A stretch of DNA of 64,000 nucleotides from Dipteris shenzhenensis (taxonomy: Eukaryota > Polypodiophyta > Polypodiopsida > Gleicheniales). The notes beneath the pieces were generated by a model that saw only the letters and a program-made list of their open reading frames with translations, had not been told where the DNA came from and did no database searches. The position numbers were made by a program, and so were the translations under genes. This document shows, one piece after another, positions 22,000-34,318 of this stretch. The stretch lies in the NCBI GenBank assembly GCA_047967505.1, contig CM106540.1. One strand, 5' to 3'. Each line of letters starts with the position of its first letter. Within the stretch, counting starts at the first letter, position 1.

Positions 22000-23110
22000 G
22001 CTAGATCCAACACAGGTGAGTGGTGCCTAAACCAGCCCGGCATTCGTTTGTGATTGAGCATTGGGATAGTTTAATTGTTTCATTTCTTAAACTAGGCTTG
22101 GGCTAAATGTGATTGTTCTAAACCAACCCAACGGTTGGAACATCATGCAACCGTAGCTAGTTCAGCTCAATTGTCAGTTATGTGATTGTCCTAAACTAGC
22201 ATGATTGAACAGACATAGGCTAGTTTAGCTCAATCACCAGTTATGTGATTGTCCTAAACCAACGTGATTGAACATACATTAATTATTGTCCAGCCCGATG
22301 GCATGGTTGAGCAAAAATTAACAGCAATATATCTCACAACAAAAAAGAAATATATTATTATATTACTAAACTAGCCCAGTGGTTCTAACATCATGTAGCC
22401 GTGTGGCTGGTTTAGGTCAGTCACTAGTTATGTGATTGTCTTGAACGAGCATGGTTGAACAGACATTAGTTGTTGACCAGCACGGTGGCATGGTTGAGTA
22501 CAACTTAACAACAATACATATCACAACATAAAAGCAATATATTGTTATTTTACTAAACCAGCCCCATGGTTGGAATATCATGCAACCGTGGCTACTTCAA
22601 CTCAATCACCAGTTATGTGGTTGTCTTGAACCAACGTGGTTGAACATACATTAGTTGTTGATGGTCCCAGTGGTTGAAATTACTATGTTTCTTAGTACTT
22701 AAATTAGTTAAATTTAATTTCTTCCTATTCAAGCCATATACCACTTGATTTCAAGACTAGGATGGCTTGGACTTAATGTGATTTTCCTAAACCATTCCGG
22801 TGCTGATTCAAGACAAACATTAGTTATTGATTGAAATTAAGAAATTCAAAAATGAAAAGCAATATACTTGTTATTGTCTGATATGTGAAGTTGAGATTGT
22901 TCGGCTAAACTAGTCTGGTGCTTGAAATTATGATTGTTCTAAACCAGCTCGGTAGTTGAAATTGTGATTGTCCTAAATGTGTCCTAAACCAACCTGATGG
23001 TTGACTATCCTAAATGTGCCCTAAACCAGCCTAGTGATTGAAATTATGATTGTCCTAAACCAGCTTGGTAGCTTAAATTATGACTGTCCTAAATCAACAT
23101 GGTGATTGAA
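22000..23110. repeat. Diverged minisatellite of TTGTCCTAAACCAGC-type units
   Basis: Units of about 35-50 nt (GTGATTGTCCTAAACCAGC, CATGGTTGAACAGACATTA, GTTATGTGATTGTC) repeat imperfectly at least a dozen times, with AT-rich interludes such as 'AACAGCAATATAT'. Some units face each other (CTAAACTAG and CTAGTTTAG), giving hairpin potential. No coding function is evident. Confidence 0.75.
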
Positions 23111-23280
23111 AATTATTTTGCTTCATTATATACTTTAATTAGACCGTGTTTTTGCATGTATTGTGTTGTCTTGTTTTAGTAGTGCAAAACAGGGCTCACT
23201 ATACTGTTGTTCCATTTAAAAGAGGGTTCACTGTTCCATGGTTCCCACATGTCAGGTCACTAGATAGAGTTGTATCTCAA

Positions 23281-24235
23281 GTTTATGGATAAGAATCCTG
23301 ACATTTTAATTGGGCAGAGGAGCTTTGAGCATTGTAAGCCCTGGTACATCAGGAAACTCAAAGACAAAAATGTTTGTTGTTGCAAAACACATAGACTTTG
23401 ACCTAGCCCAATAAGCTATGAATGACTTGAGATCTACTTGTGTTGGAGCATTTCTCCATGGGGATCAATGCCCATATATCCCTGATGAATGTGCAGTATG
23501 TAGGCTAATATCATGTGTTGCAAGGGAGAGCAGGTTTTGTAGCCTAAGGTCTTTGTGGGAGCCAGTGGTTTAGGGAGACCATGATGAGTGGCACCACATT
23601 GAATGAATTTGTGGCACATGTAAGCATTGCAGTATTCTGAAGCTGAAGAAGAAGACATTTCATATCTATCCAAATGAAATGAGGGAAGACAACCATGTTT
23701 CTCTAAAATGGAGGAGACTTGAAAATGTCAATGTTGAAGTATCCGATAAAAAGAGATGGCTACTATTGCATAAGAGCACTCAGCCTATGAAGCTTACAGG
23801 TCCCGTGGTTCAATCCATGTCAAAATATGTGCTTCACAATTTCATGGATAGCTTGAAGGATAAGTAGTTCAGGACGTGCCTTGCCAATTTTCCCCACGAC
23901 ACTATTGTCTTTGTCATATATTTTGCTGAAAATTATTCATTTCAAGAACAAGATGAGATACAAAGTGCTTGCTGGTACAAGAAGCAGATAACAATTCTTG
24001 TTCATATCATGTACAATCATTTTCTTGACTCTTCTACGATTGATGCCAATCTACTTGTTGACTCAAATGAGTCCAGGTCAGTGCAACACACATACCATTT
24101 TCACATTTCAGATGATAGGAAACATGACACCTTATTTGTGTAGCATGCTTTTCTACTATATTGAGTGTGGTCAGATGGTGGTGCCCCTCAATTTAAATCA
24201 ACCCGTGGATTCTACTTGTCTCAAGGTTCAAATCC
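23281..24235 (+). pseudogene. Cys-rich transposase-like protein relic (FAENY / SDD / WSDG family)
   Basis: Translation across several stops gives FEHCKPWYIRKLKDKNVCCC, a Cys-rich zone (DECAVCRLISC, ICGTCKHCSIL), FMDSLKDK, then VFVIYFAENYSFQEQDEIQS, HFHISDDRKHDTLFV and VWSDGGAPQFKS. The order D(F)AENY, SDD..HD, WSDG..QFK matches a widespread but poorly named transposase-like family seen in plants and animals; the acidic residues suggest a DDE-type core. Stops include 23398 (TGA), others near 23570, 23865, 24141 and 24160, and at least one frameshift near 23410. The catalytic Asp before FAENY is Tyr here. It is inactive. Family recognition is from memory of its motifs. Confidence 0.55.
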
Positions 24236-24285
24236 TTGATCGGGGTCTAGACATGATCTAGAATTTCTTCGGGTCTAGCCATGCC

Positions 24286-24312
24286 AAGGGAGAGAGAGAG
24301 TGAGAGTGAGTA

Positions 24313-24351
<39 letters not shown>

Positions 24352-24377
24352 GACAAAGAGAGGAAGGGAGACGGAAG

Positions 24378-24467
<90 letters not shown>

Positions 24468-24478
24468 TGTTGGGGAGG
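24286..24478. repeat. (GA)n microsatellite
   Basis: An almost pure GA dinucleotide run, interrupted by a GGAAGACAAAGAG patch, reaches about 190 nt. It is open on both strands but has no protein meaning. Confidence 0.95.
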
Positions 24479-25092
24479 GGAAGGGGAGAGGAAAGGGGAA
24501 GAGATAAGGGAGGAGAGGTCTCTTGCACCATGGCAACAAGAATTTTAACACAAAAAGGGAGGAAGGGGGATGAGAGGGAAAGGGATGGGAGAAAGGGAGA
24601 GGGAGAGGGAGAGGGAGAGTGAGGGGAGAAATAATTTTTGTAAAACAAATTTAATTAGGTAAGAGAAGAGACGTGGCTGATGGGGAGGAGGGGAAGAGAT
24701 TGTGTTGCCGTGGTAGCTTTTTAAACAAAGTTTGTTTTTTTTGTTGCCATGGCAGTAATGCAATCCCTCAGGTACACTATGCGATTCATTGACCTTTTAA
24801 GGTCAAGAGGACACTTGAAAGGGTGAGGAATAAAGGGAGAGAGAGAGGAGAGGATAAAGAGAAGAGAGAGAGAGAGAGAGAGGGAAGTGAAGAGAGAGGG
24901 AGAGAAGGGGGGAGAATGGGAAGAGAGAGGGAGAGAAGGGGAGAGAAAGGAGAGGGAGAGGGGCAGGGGGAGGGGAGCACAACACGAGGGGGGGGGAGAG
25001 AGAGAGAGAGAGAGATAGAGAGAGAGAGAGGAAGAGAGATGGAATGCCATACGGAAGATTTTGGAGGGGAAGGGGGAGGGGAGCACAACACA

Positions 25093-25127
<35 letters not shown>

Positions 25128-25291
25128 GAGGAGGGGAGCACAATGCAAGGGAGATGGAGATGGAGAGGGAGACTCGAGAGAGGAAGGGAGGGGAACATGA
25201 TGAGAGGGAGGGTGTGATTGAAAATGAGTTACAGGAGAGGTGAGATTCAATATATAGCCCTCAAGGAATTCAAACTTCCAGCTCCTTCTCT

Positions 25292-25325
<34 letters not shown>

Positions 25326-26335
25326 CCCCCCCCCCCCCCTTCCCCTCCCTTCTCTTCCCTCCCCCCTTTCCCTCTTCCCCTCCCCGCATTCCCCCTCCCC
25401 CTCCCCCCATTCCCCCATTCCCCCTTCCTCTCCCCCCATTCCCTATTTCCTCTCCCCCCTTTCCTATCTGCAGAGCGGTGAATAAGATTAGGTTAGCATA
25501 AGGCTAGCATGAGAGGGACGAGATGTGATAGCACGTCCATATGCAGCGGAGCCCATCAGCAAAAGCTAGCGAAAGCTGCAGGAGAAAGGAGGAAGAAGGC
25601 GGAAGACCTCTCGAAGAAGAAGAGCAAGATCAATGGAAGGAGAGGCAGAAAGGAGGAGGAAAGGGGGGGGAGGAGAATTGGGGAGGGAAGGGGAAGGGGG
25701 AGGAGCAAGAAGAGAGAGCAAAGTTCAAACCTTGGATTTGGGAGTAGGTGTGAAGAAGTGTGTGTTGGTGCAGATGAAAAGAGCATGTTGTTGATGCTGA
25801 TGAAGAAGACGAGGAAGAGACAAGCTAGAAGAGACCAAGGATAAGGGTTTATAAAGAGACTAATCTTGCTTTTCTTAATCCTTGATTATTACCCCGTATC
25901 TTCTCATGTTCAATGAGCCCCAATGCATGCTCCACACCCACTCCTTTGGTGCCTGGTGTGAATCAACCCATTCTTGTCAGCCTTACAATTGTCCCCCAAA
26001 TACCAATTCAAGTTACAAATGGCCTAATCCCATTCCCCCCTCCTCTCCCCCCATTCCCCCTTTCCCCTCCCACCTTTCTCCTTTTCCCCCCTCCCCCCCC
26101 CCCTTTCCCCTTCCCCTCCCCCCCCCCTTTTCCCCCTTTATCCCCCCACCTCCCCTCCCCCCCTGCTTCTGCCCCCCCCTTCCTCCTCCTCCACCACCCC
26201 CCCTTCCCCCTCCCTGCACCCACTTTCTTTCCCCCCTTTCCATTCCCCCCCTCCCCTCTCCTCACTTTCCCTGCCAATACGACCGTACTTATGTTCCCCT
26301 CTCCTCCATTCCATTAATTCCCTTTTTTTTCTAAC
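24479..26335. repeat. Long polypurine tracts switching to polypyrimidine
   Basis: Purine-rich on the plus strand at 24479-24640, 24830-25200 and 25509-25830; pyrimidine-rich at 25270-25470 and 26030-26335. Simple GGGAGA, GAGAGG, CCCCTC and CCCTTT units dominate. Short non-repetitive islands (24650-24820 with 'TTGCCATGGCA', and 25840-26020) separate them. Long open frames here are composition artefacts. Confidence 0.85.
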
Positions 26336-26566
26336 TTTCCAATATAAATTTTTAAGTCCGAATATTTGCCCAAAGGAGATTCTAGGAACTTCTCCAAACT
26401 AGTTTAGCTAATATTTCAATCTTGAAATTTGATAAATTCTCCCAAAAATTAACATAACATCCTTGTATGAGACCCAAATTGTGTGGGTCTCAGCAGTGAC
26501 TCACGTGTCATGGGGATGTTGAGGAGATGCCAATTGATAATCCACTCCAAGCTACTCCTTGTGAGA

Positions 26567-27120
26567 GCAATGCAATGAATGAGCCATTTGCAAGTGTTAC
26601 TCAAGTGGCCTCCGGATTGTTGCAATGTGTTTCCATGAGAGAAAGAGGGAAGGGGGAGAGGGGAGAAGAGAGGGGAGAAGGGACGAAGAGGGAGAAGGTA
26701 AGAGCAGAGTGAAGGGGGATGGAGTGGCAAACACAAGGGCACTATAATGGAAACAAGAGAACACCCAAAACACTCTCTTGGAAGAGAAGAGGGAGCTTGT
26801 ATTCAAACTTGTGCAAACAACAATGAAGACCAAAGTCAACACTTTGGCGTTTTATACATGTCACCTTTTGAAAGGAGGGCCAACCCTTTTCCTTTTAGCA
26901 CTCTCCTTCTCTTTACAACCAAAGGCTCTTGGGCCCGTAGGGTACCAAGGCATATTGCTATTCTTTCCATCTCTCCCTACTAGCAGAAATAGCACTTGTG
27001 TTAACCATATTAGAGTGCTTGAGACAATAAGCCTGGCATTAGGAGGTGTCCGGCTCCCAAATAGCACTTGTGTTAGCCTCACGCCTCCAAGGCTTAGGCA
27101 ATTTGGGGCTCAAACTTCCT
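26567..27120. repeat. Repeat R, copy 1 (most complete)
   Basis: The left part (26567-26640, 'CTCAAGTGGCCTCCGGATTG') matches the reverse complement of 56866-56950. The right part (26713-27120, from 'GGGGGATGGAGTGGCAAACA' to 'GGGGCTCAAACTTCCTGAGC') matches 43500-43920 at about 90%. A GAGAGG-rich tract joins them. R may be an LTR or leader of an unidentified element; no TG..CA ends were fixed. Confidence 0.6.
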
Positions 27121-28984
27121 GAGCATGAAGCCTAATCACCTCAATCACGTTGATTACCCTGCATTCGATTACTATACTCTGTGGATGTTAACATGCCCCC
27201 CTTCCTATTGTGTTGATTTGCTCTTGCTGCTCTCGATCTTCCAAACCTATCTCCTTTGATTGGTCGGGGGTGCGCTATCATTCGTTCTCTACTTAGAGGG
27301 ACACCATAAGTTTCTGTTCTCATGCCAGGAGATCCTGTAGAGTTTGGATCCATCGTTCTTAGTGGTCCTGTGTTCTGAAATATTGTGTCTTTGCCTGCAC
27401 CTTTCACTCTAGCATTGTTCGCAGGCTAGACTTTGACTTGTTGACCTGGTCCATGAGAGTTTGGACCAAATTTGAGCTTTGTTAGGGCCAGCCCGAGCTC
27501 TTCAGCTTTGGCATGGTACTCCTCTGCTCTTTGTATAGCTGCTTGAGACCTGTGGCTTGGGCTGCAACCATTATGGATTTGCTCTCGTGTGCAGAGAGAT
27601 GTGCTTGAAGGAGATTGGTTGAGAGCTATGAGGCTTGTTCCTTCCTCCTCTGCAAAATTGTGTGTGCGACCTGTGGGATTTGTGCCATGGCCTCAAATAG
27701 GTGTTGTTCCATCAGGTCCACACTCGGTAGTAGTTGCTCTATCGACATGTGGCTATAGCCACTTGGTGCCCTATATTGGGGTGCATTACAAAACCATAGG
27801 TCCTCTACTAGGCCTACCCATGGAGAGGAAGAGGTTCTGGTAGCGAAGGATGTGGTCTCATGGGGGGTTGTGGAGACCAAGACATAGGGCACAACGTGAG
27901 TGGTCAACATTGCTTTGGCTCCAGGATGGAGGCCAATGGTGATTATTTCATCACCGGGTAGGCCATCTATCAGAATGGGCTCCTCCTCAACCCATTTGCC
28001 CCTGTTTTGGCTCTTCATACTTAATGCCAAAATATCCTAGTGTAACTAATATTTCTGTCTGCAATTCTTGAGCTAAGTTACTCGAGACCTTCCCCTGTCA
28101 AGTAGAAGCTTTTGTAAAGAATCTTACAAGGATCCTCTTACATTCTTCCTATGATTTTCACATTTGGAACCTCCATAAAATTGTGACTTATGAGAAAAGC
28201 AAGAGAAGCTTTCGTAAATTTGTAACTTCTGAAAAATGCGAAAGTGCAGTCTCAGGATCACGTCAAGAAGAAGCGTTAACTAAACTTGATGAGGTCTCTG
28301 AAGTACCTAAGAAAGAAAGCTAAGCTTCTTATCTCAATGGTGGAAGTTTGGACAAGTAGATCTACCTACTAGAGTCACAGTTGTTGGCTCAAGAATTCTT
28401 ACATCTGGAGTTCCTCATATTATGCGAGCAACTGACTCAAGTCTGGTTGCTCATGGCTGGCCAGAAAGGTGGTGGGCATTACCCTTTCTTGCTTGGGCTT
28501 GACCTCTATCTCTTTGACCTTTGTTTGTGCTGGCCCTATGGCAGATTTTTCAGCCAACCCAAAGCCAACTAGTGGATGTTGCTCTGCCACAAGTAGTAGA
28601 GGACCGGCATGTACATCATGGGGTTGCTGATTACTTCCCCGTTTGTCTTGAGGTCGTCCCTCATTTAGCTGTAGAAGTAATCTACCCAATTTGTAAGCTG
28701 GGGCTCCACCAAGCACAACAGGATATTGGGCATGATGGACTGATGGTTGTCCATGTGCTTGACTTGCGTGAGCCATTGCAAGAACCTTGTTGGTCTTTCC
28801 ACTTCGGTCTTGTGAATGGTGGTGAGCTGTAGTTAGCCCTTGCTCTTTTGGTGGTCATAGGAACATACCACCTTGCTGGGGGCGTCCAACTTCTTCTTCT
28901 TGGAGTACTTCTCACCGACGACCAACACACCGAAGGCTTCCCGTACCACATCATGATTGATGTGGTAGTGGTTGGGAGTGCATG
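27121..28984. other. Unassigned region with weak minus-strand frames
   Basis: A minus-strand frame at 28030-27626 (134 codons, SAFE motifs such as 'LIDGLPGDEIITIG' and 'LMEQHLFEAMAQIPQVAHT') and its continuation to about 27400 look mildly coding, like a decayed gag or linker region, but I cannot identify it. Another minus stretch at 28980-28400 (REAFGVLVVGEKYSKKKK, then several stops) is also unrecognised. The join to Copia A is abrupt near 28985. Confidence 0.3.
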
Positions 28985-30438
28985 TTGCATATGCAATCAG
29001 AGATGAGTTCACTTATGAAGAATAAGACTTGGGACTTGGTTTCTTTGCCACATGGAAAGAAAGCATTGCCATGTAAATGGGTCTACAAGATGAAGGTCAC
29101 AGGTGATGATGTGCCTAGGTACAAGGCCCGTTTGGTCACTAAAGGGTTCAAGCAAGAGAAGGCTTATGTAGATGGATGTCAAGACAGCTTTCTTGCATGG
29201 GGATTTGCATGAGGAAATTTACATGGTGCAGCCGGAAGGCTTTGAAGAAAAGGGCAAAGAGCATTTAGTTTGTAAGCTGAAGAAGAGTCTCTATGGTCTT
29301 AAGCAAGTGCCTAGAGAATGGTATCAAAAGTTTGATGCTTTCGTTCGGTCCCAGAGTTTTAGAAGGAGTGAAATTGATCACTGCCTCTACAAATAAACGG
29401 CTAAGGATAATAGCTTGATAATCATGGCACTATATGTGGATGATATGCTATTGGCTAGCAAGAATACTTATGAGCTAGATGCATTAAAGACCAAGTTGCA
29501 TGAGGCCTTTGATATGAAGGATTTGGGACTTGCAGGTCATATTCTTGGTATGCGCATCACGCGTGATCGGAGTAGGAAACTCTTTTGGCTTTCACAGAAG
29601 GAGTATGTTACAAAAGTATTGCAGCATTTCAATATGGAGGGGGGGAAGGCAGTGAGTACTCCATTGCCTCCATATGTGAAACTGAGTCATACAGATAGTC
29701 CCAAATCAGATGAGGAGAGGGCCATGATGGCCAAGGTTCCTTATGCATCAGCGGTTGGGAGTCTTATGTATGCTATGATAGCTACTAGACCAGACATTGC
29801 ATTTGTAGTGGGAGTTGTTAGCCGGTATATGGCTAATCCAGGAAAGAGGCATTAGGAGGCAGTTAAGTGCATCATGAGGTACATGAAGGGTACCAAGGAG
29901 ATGTGCATCTGCTTTGGTAAAGGAGACATGCGTGTACTTGGGTACACAGATTCAGACTATGCAGGGCATGTGATAGTAGGAGATCCACACTTCTGGTTAT
30001 GTGTTCACCTTTGTAGTGGTGCAATGTCATGGATGTCTCACGCATAGAAGTGCGTTGCTTTGTCTACCACAGAGGCTGAGTATGTGTTGCAGCTAGAGAG
30101 GGTTGCAAGGAGGCTATATGGCTTGATCGGCTAGTGGGAGATTTGGGGATTCATACAGGTGTACCGACATTGCATAGTGATTCCATGAGTGCTATATTCA
30201 GCTAGCGTGGAATCCGGTCTTATATGCAAGGACCAAACACATTGAGGTCAGGTACCATTTCATCAAAGGATAAGCGCATAGAGCTTGTCAAGGTTCATAC
30301 AGATGATAACCCTGCAGATATGCTGACGAAGAGTCTACCTAGTCAGTGGTTTGAGTATTGTCATGTATTGATGGGCATTGGTTAGTATGCTCATTGGTTG
30401 TTCTCCCTTAAAGGCACATTGTCCTTTAAGTGGGAGGT
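28985..30438 (+). mobile_element. Copia A: 5'-truncated element (reverse transcriptase and RNase H only)
   Basis: Homology to Copia C begins within the reverse transcriptase N-terminus (CAATCAGAGATGAGTTCAC, near 28992) and runs to the polypurine tract AAGTGGGAGG before the LTR at 30439. Gag, protease, integrase and the 5' LTR are missing. It shares that single LTR with Copia B to the right. Confidence 0.85.
28992..30380 (+). pseudogene. Copia A reverse transcriptase-RNase H, degenerate
   Basis: The frame carries KNKTWDLVSLPHGKKALPCK, an internal deletion of about 115 bp after KGFKQEK (compare Copia C), then YGLKQVPREWYQKFDAF and the catalytic LYVDDMLLA near 29430. Stops at about 29394 (TAA) and 29853 (TAG for the Trp of RHWEAVK) and frameshifts near 29965 and 30085 destroy the RNase H. 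Reverse transcriptase copies element RNA into DNA; this copy cannot. Confidence 0.8.
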
Positions 30439-30599
30439 TGTGGGGGTTAAAGTTCACTTTGCCTTTACCTTGGTTATGTACAATACTCAAACACATATAT
30501 AAATGAATGAAAAAGAAGATTAGGGTGCACCAAAACTTGTGTGGCTCTCTGTTTCTCTCTCTCCCTCTTTCATTCTTGCTTCCGTTGAGAGCACTCTCA
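30439..30599 (+). repeat. Copia LTR shared by A (3') and B (5'), 161 bp
   Basis: It starts TGTGGGGGTTAAAG and ends CACTCTCA. It is 10 bp shorter than the 171-bp LTRs of Copia C because of a deletion in the 'GGTGGTTTTGCACCC' region. The polypurine tract of A precedes it and the leader of B follows, but the primer-binding site of B is deleted (ACTCTCACCAGGTGATC). Confidence 0.85.
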
Positions 30600-32026
30600 C
30601 CAGGTGATCTAGCTGAGCGTGCATGAATGCTTGGAAGCTCAAAAACTCTATGGGAGGAAGGAGAAGCTCTCTAGGAAGCTTTGTGGGTGACTTTACTTGC
30701 ATCCGAGTGCGCAGAGACCTTGAAGGAACCTTTGGAAAAGTCACTTTGGTTTTGCGAAGTGGTTTTGAGAGGCTGTTAGGTGTTTTCAAAGAAAAAGTCA
30801 TTTTTTAAGCTTTTCCCTATTCCATTCGACGACAGAGACTCCGTATTGACTTGTAGAGGCAACTATTGCCTGCTTTTGGTGTCCATTTCACTTCAAGAGC
30901 TTGGAAACACCTTCATTCTTGAATTTGGGATCATTTTGTTGGATTTCTGACTCATTGTGTCAGTTTCAACTTTTTTTTGCCCGAGTGTTGAAACTCAAGT
31001 TTGGAGCAATTTGTCAGTTTCGGTGGACTCAAGAGGTCCTTAAACTTCTATGTTGCTCATCATTCACACTCTGGTGGAGTTTACAAACAGTTTAGTTTCC
31101 AAAAACATTTTTCAGTCCATGTGTTGGACCCAGTGATTGGGACCACAGTTTCCAAAACCATCTATCTTATTGCGTTTCGGACGCCTAAAAACCCCTACCT
31201 ATCAGTTCTTGTGCAATTTGGTGGAGTATTTTCAGAGTTATAGATCTCTGTGTATTTGATTTCGTCTCTCTATTATGCATTTTTCATTCTAAGGTTTTGA
31301 AACCTTAGATTTATGCCACATGGCAGTGGATAAGTGTTGACTCCCATTTCTCACTCATTGGTTGGGATTTTGGAGTTCCAGCAACAGAGAGATATTTACA
31401 GATTGTCTTGCTGAGTTTGATTATGCAATGGCACCCATGTTTTGAGGAATCTCAAGTTCCATTTTTAGTAGCGGTCATTGCCGTAGGGCCATGATTTCTT
31501 GAGCATACCTTATGCAGATCACTCTGGTTGTAGTTTAAGCCATGTGCGCTCATTTGTGGTGTGCATTGGGTTATAATGGATGATTTATAGGCCATTTGGA
31601 TGCATTGCAATCCTTATTGGATGCGCTGATAGGCCTAGATTGCCTTGTGGGATGCTATTTTTTATGGACGCTTTGCACATGGATGCTATTTTATGCCGAG
31701 GGATAGCCATTTGACACATTGCAGGTGATGCACTGATAGTGTTATGCTCTCTTGGATGAGATATGGTTGATGCATATGCCCATAGACGGTGTTTATGCTT
31801 GAGCCATTTGGCACTTATTGGCATTTTGGATTGCCATTGCAGTTGGCATTTTCTTTTGGGCCAGATTTGCTCATATGGATGCAGTCAGCTGTATCTTTTG
31901 ATGCTTTGAGCTTTGATTTTTGGTGATACTTCACTCTATTATGGCATACACATTTGGGTGCACCTGGTATTTGGTGTGATTCTCTTTTGCAGGCACTAGC
32001 ATTTGGGATTTTGCTTTATTTGCATC

Positions 32027-33340
32027 ATGGCATCCTCTTCCATGTCTGAAAAGAAGTTTTGCAGCATTAAAAAGTTTGATGGGACAAACTTTTCTTTGTG
32101 GAAAGAATAGATAAGGGATGTGCTTATTCAAAAGAAGCAGATAAAACCCTTTCAAAGGATTGCAGCTAAGCATGCAGCTATGTCCACAGATGAATGGAAT
32201 GAGTTGGATGCATTGGCAAAGTCTACCATTAGACTTTATCTTGGGGAGACAGTTAGTAGTCACTGAAAAGACTACGGAAGCTTTATGGAAAAAGCTGTGT
32301 GCTACATATGAGAAAGAGACTGCCTCAAAGAAAGTCTATCTCATGAAGAGATTGTTTGAGCTACACATGAAGCAGGGAGTATCCATAGCTTTGCACTTGA
32401 ATGAATTTAATAGCATTTTCAATCAACTTCAAACTCAAAAGCTGAATTTCGATGCGAAAATGAGGGCAATATTTCTCTTATGCTCATTACCATCCTCATG
32501 GGATACTTTCCGTACTGCTATCAGTAACTCTGCACCTAGTGGAGTATTGAACTTTGATGATGTGGTTGGTAGCTTGTTGGCCGAGGAGATTAGACGGAAG
32601 TCAATGGAAGGCAACAAGTAGGATGTAGCCTTAAATGTGCAAAGGGGCAGATCACAGTCCAAGGGGAAGTTTCAAGAAAGAGGGAAGTCCCATAGCAAGT
32701 CTAGGGCATGGAACATTGAGTGTCACTATTGTGGCAAGAACGGCCACATGAAAAAGGATTGCTACAAGCTTAAAAGAGAGCAAAAGGATAAGAAAAAGAA
32801 TGCAAATTGGGGTGCAAATCAGAAGGAAGAGAGTCCAAGGGAGGACAAACGAAAAGTGAAGATCGAGGAGATCAATGCAATCACACATGATAGTGACAAT
32901 GACATTCTCTTCATGTCTAGTTTATCTACAGAGTTGCTTACCACTTTAGATGATGCATATTCCTAGGATTGGATTTTGGATTCTGGTGCTTCATTCCATG
33001 TTACTCCCCATAGGGAATGGTTCTCCACTTATGACAGTGGAAAGATAGGTTGTGTGCATCTTGGAAATGACTATGCATGTGACATAGTGGGAGTAGGTGA
33101 CATAAAGTTTTGTTTTGCAAAGGGGTCTGCATTTATTTTGAAAAATATGAGATATGTGCCTAAGCTGACCAAGAGTCTCATTTCAACGGGTCAGCTAAAT
33201 GATGCCAGTTTTCAAACCATCTTTAGTTCTAGGAGTTGGAAAATTCAAAAGGACTCTATGCTTTTGGCCAAGTGTGCCAAGTGTGGGACTTTGTATCCCT
33301 TACATGTATCAGGGTGTTTGATCATGTTGTTGTAATAACC
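32027..33340 (+). pseudogene. Copia B gag, zinc knuckle and protease
   Basis: ATG at 32027 begins MASSSMSEKKF, as in Copia C. Early stops (for example TAG after WKE) and a frameshift break the capsid region; it is open again from 32280 to 32620. The zinc knuckle CHYCGKNGHMKKDC lies near 32728, followed by a Lys-rich stretch. The protease motif LDSGASFHVT is present at about 32978-33005, unlike in Copia C, but a TAG just before it (32964-32966) cuts the frame. Gag packages the RNA; the protease would process the polyprotein. Confidence 0.8.
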
Positions 33341-34160
33341 GAGCAGCCAAGCACTTCTTTATGGCATTGCCGGTTGGGCCATATGAGCCAAAATGGAATG
33401 AAGCTCTTATGCCATTTGGGCTATGTACCGCATTTGAGTTTCTCTGATTTTGAATTTTTGAGCACTGTCTCTATGGGAAGCAGACTAAATCAGCCCATAA
33501 AAGAAGGGAAAAGAAAGAGTTTGAAAAGCTTGATTTGGTGCATTCAGACGTATGTGGTCCCATGCCTACACGGTCATTAGGCAGGGCTAAAGACTATGTG
33601 GAATTCATTGATGATGCAACTAGGAAAGTGTGGGCTTATGCTAAAGCTCAAAAGAGTGATGTGTTCCAGGTATTTCAAAAATGGTTGGCCTTGGTTGAGA
33701 ATCAATCAGGTAGAACGCTTGAATGCCTACGGACTGACAATGGTGGAGAGTATCTCTCTCATGACTTTCAACATTCTATGATACACGTGGGATTAAGAGG
33801 GAGTTCACATCCCCTCATACTCCAGAACAAAATCCAGTTGTAGAAAAGATGAACCGTACCATTCACGAAAGTTGGAATGCATGCTTTCCAATGCAAGTCT
33901 TTCTGGTGGTTTTTGGGCTAAAGCAATGAAGACTGCAGTGCATGTGATCAATAGATCACCTAGTAACAATTTGTATGGTGGTATTCCTGAAGAGGCATGG
34001 AGTGGCAAGAAGCCCTCTTACTCTCATTTGCATATATTTGGGTGTGAGGCATATGCACATGTGCCAAAAGAGCTTCAAAAGAAGCTAGATCCTAAGTCTA
34101 GGAAATGCATCTTTTTGGGTTATGGTGAAAGTGGAGAGATGGGCTATCGTGTCTAGGATC
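33340..34160 (+). pseudogene. Copia B integrase, degenerate
   Basis: The gag-pre-integrase motif LWHCRLGHMSQNG is near 33360, then HSDVCGP (first Asp) near 33541, RTDNGGEYL (second Asp) near 33735 and a frameshifted third motif near 33830-33850. Further down, AVHVINRSPS and KCIFLGYGES mark the C-terminal part. The integrase would join cDNA to the genome; several frameshifts prevent that here. Confidence 0.75.
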
Positions 34161-34318
34161 CAGAAGTAAATAAGATAATACATAGCCATGATGTAGCCTT
34201 CAATGAGAAGAAGATGCATAAGGTACCCATGAGGGATATGGAAATGAGGAGAATCACTTTCCAGGACATGAATCCACCTGCATATGTTGATAGATAGCAA
34301 GCTGTCCATGCACCAAAT

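Noticed and set aside
24247-26335. Many long overlapping open frames (Arg/Glu-, Leu/Ser- and Pro/Phe-rich)
   Set aside because: They come from GA/CT and CCCT simple repeats, which lack stops in most frames; composition is not protein-like.
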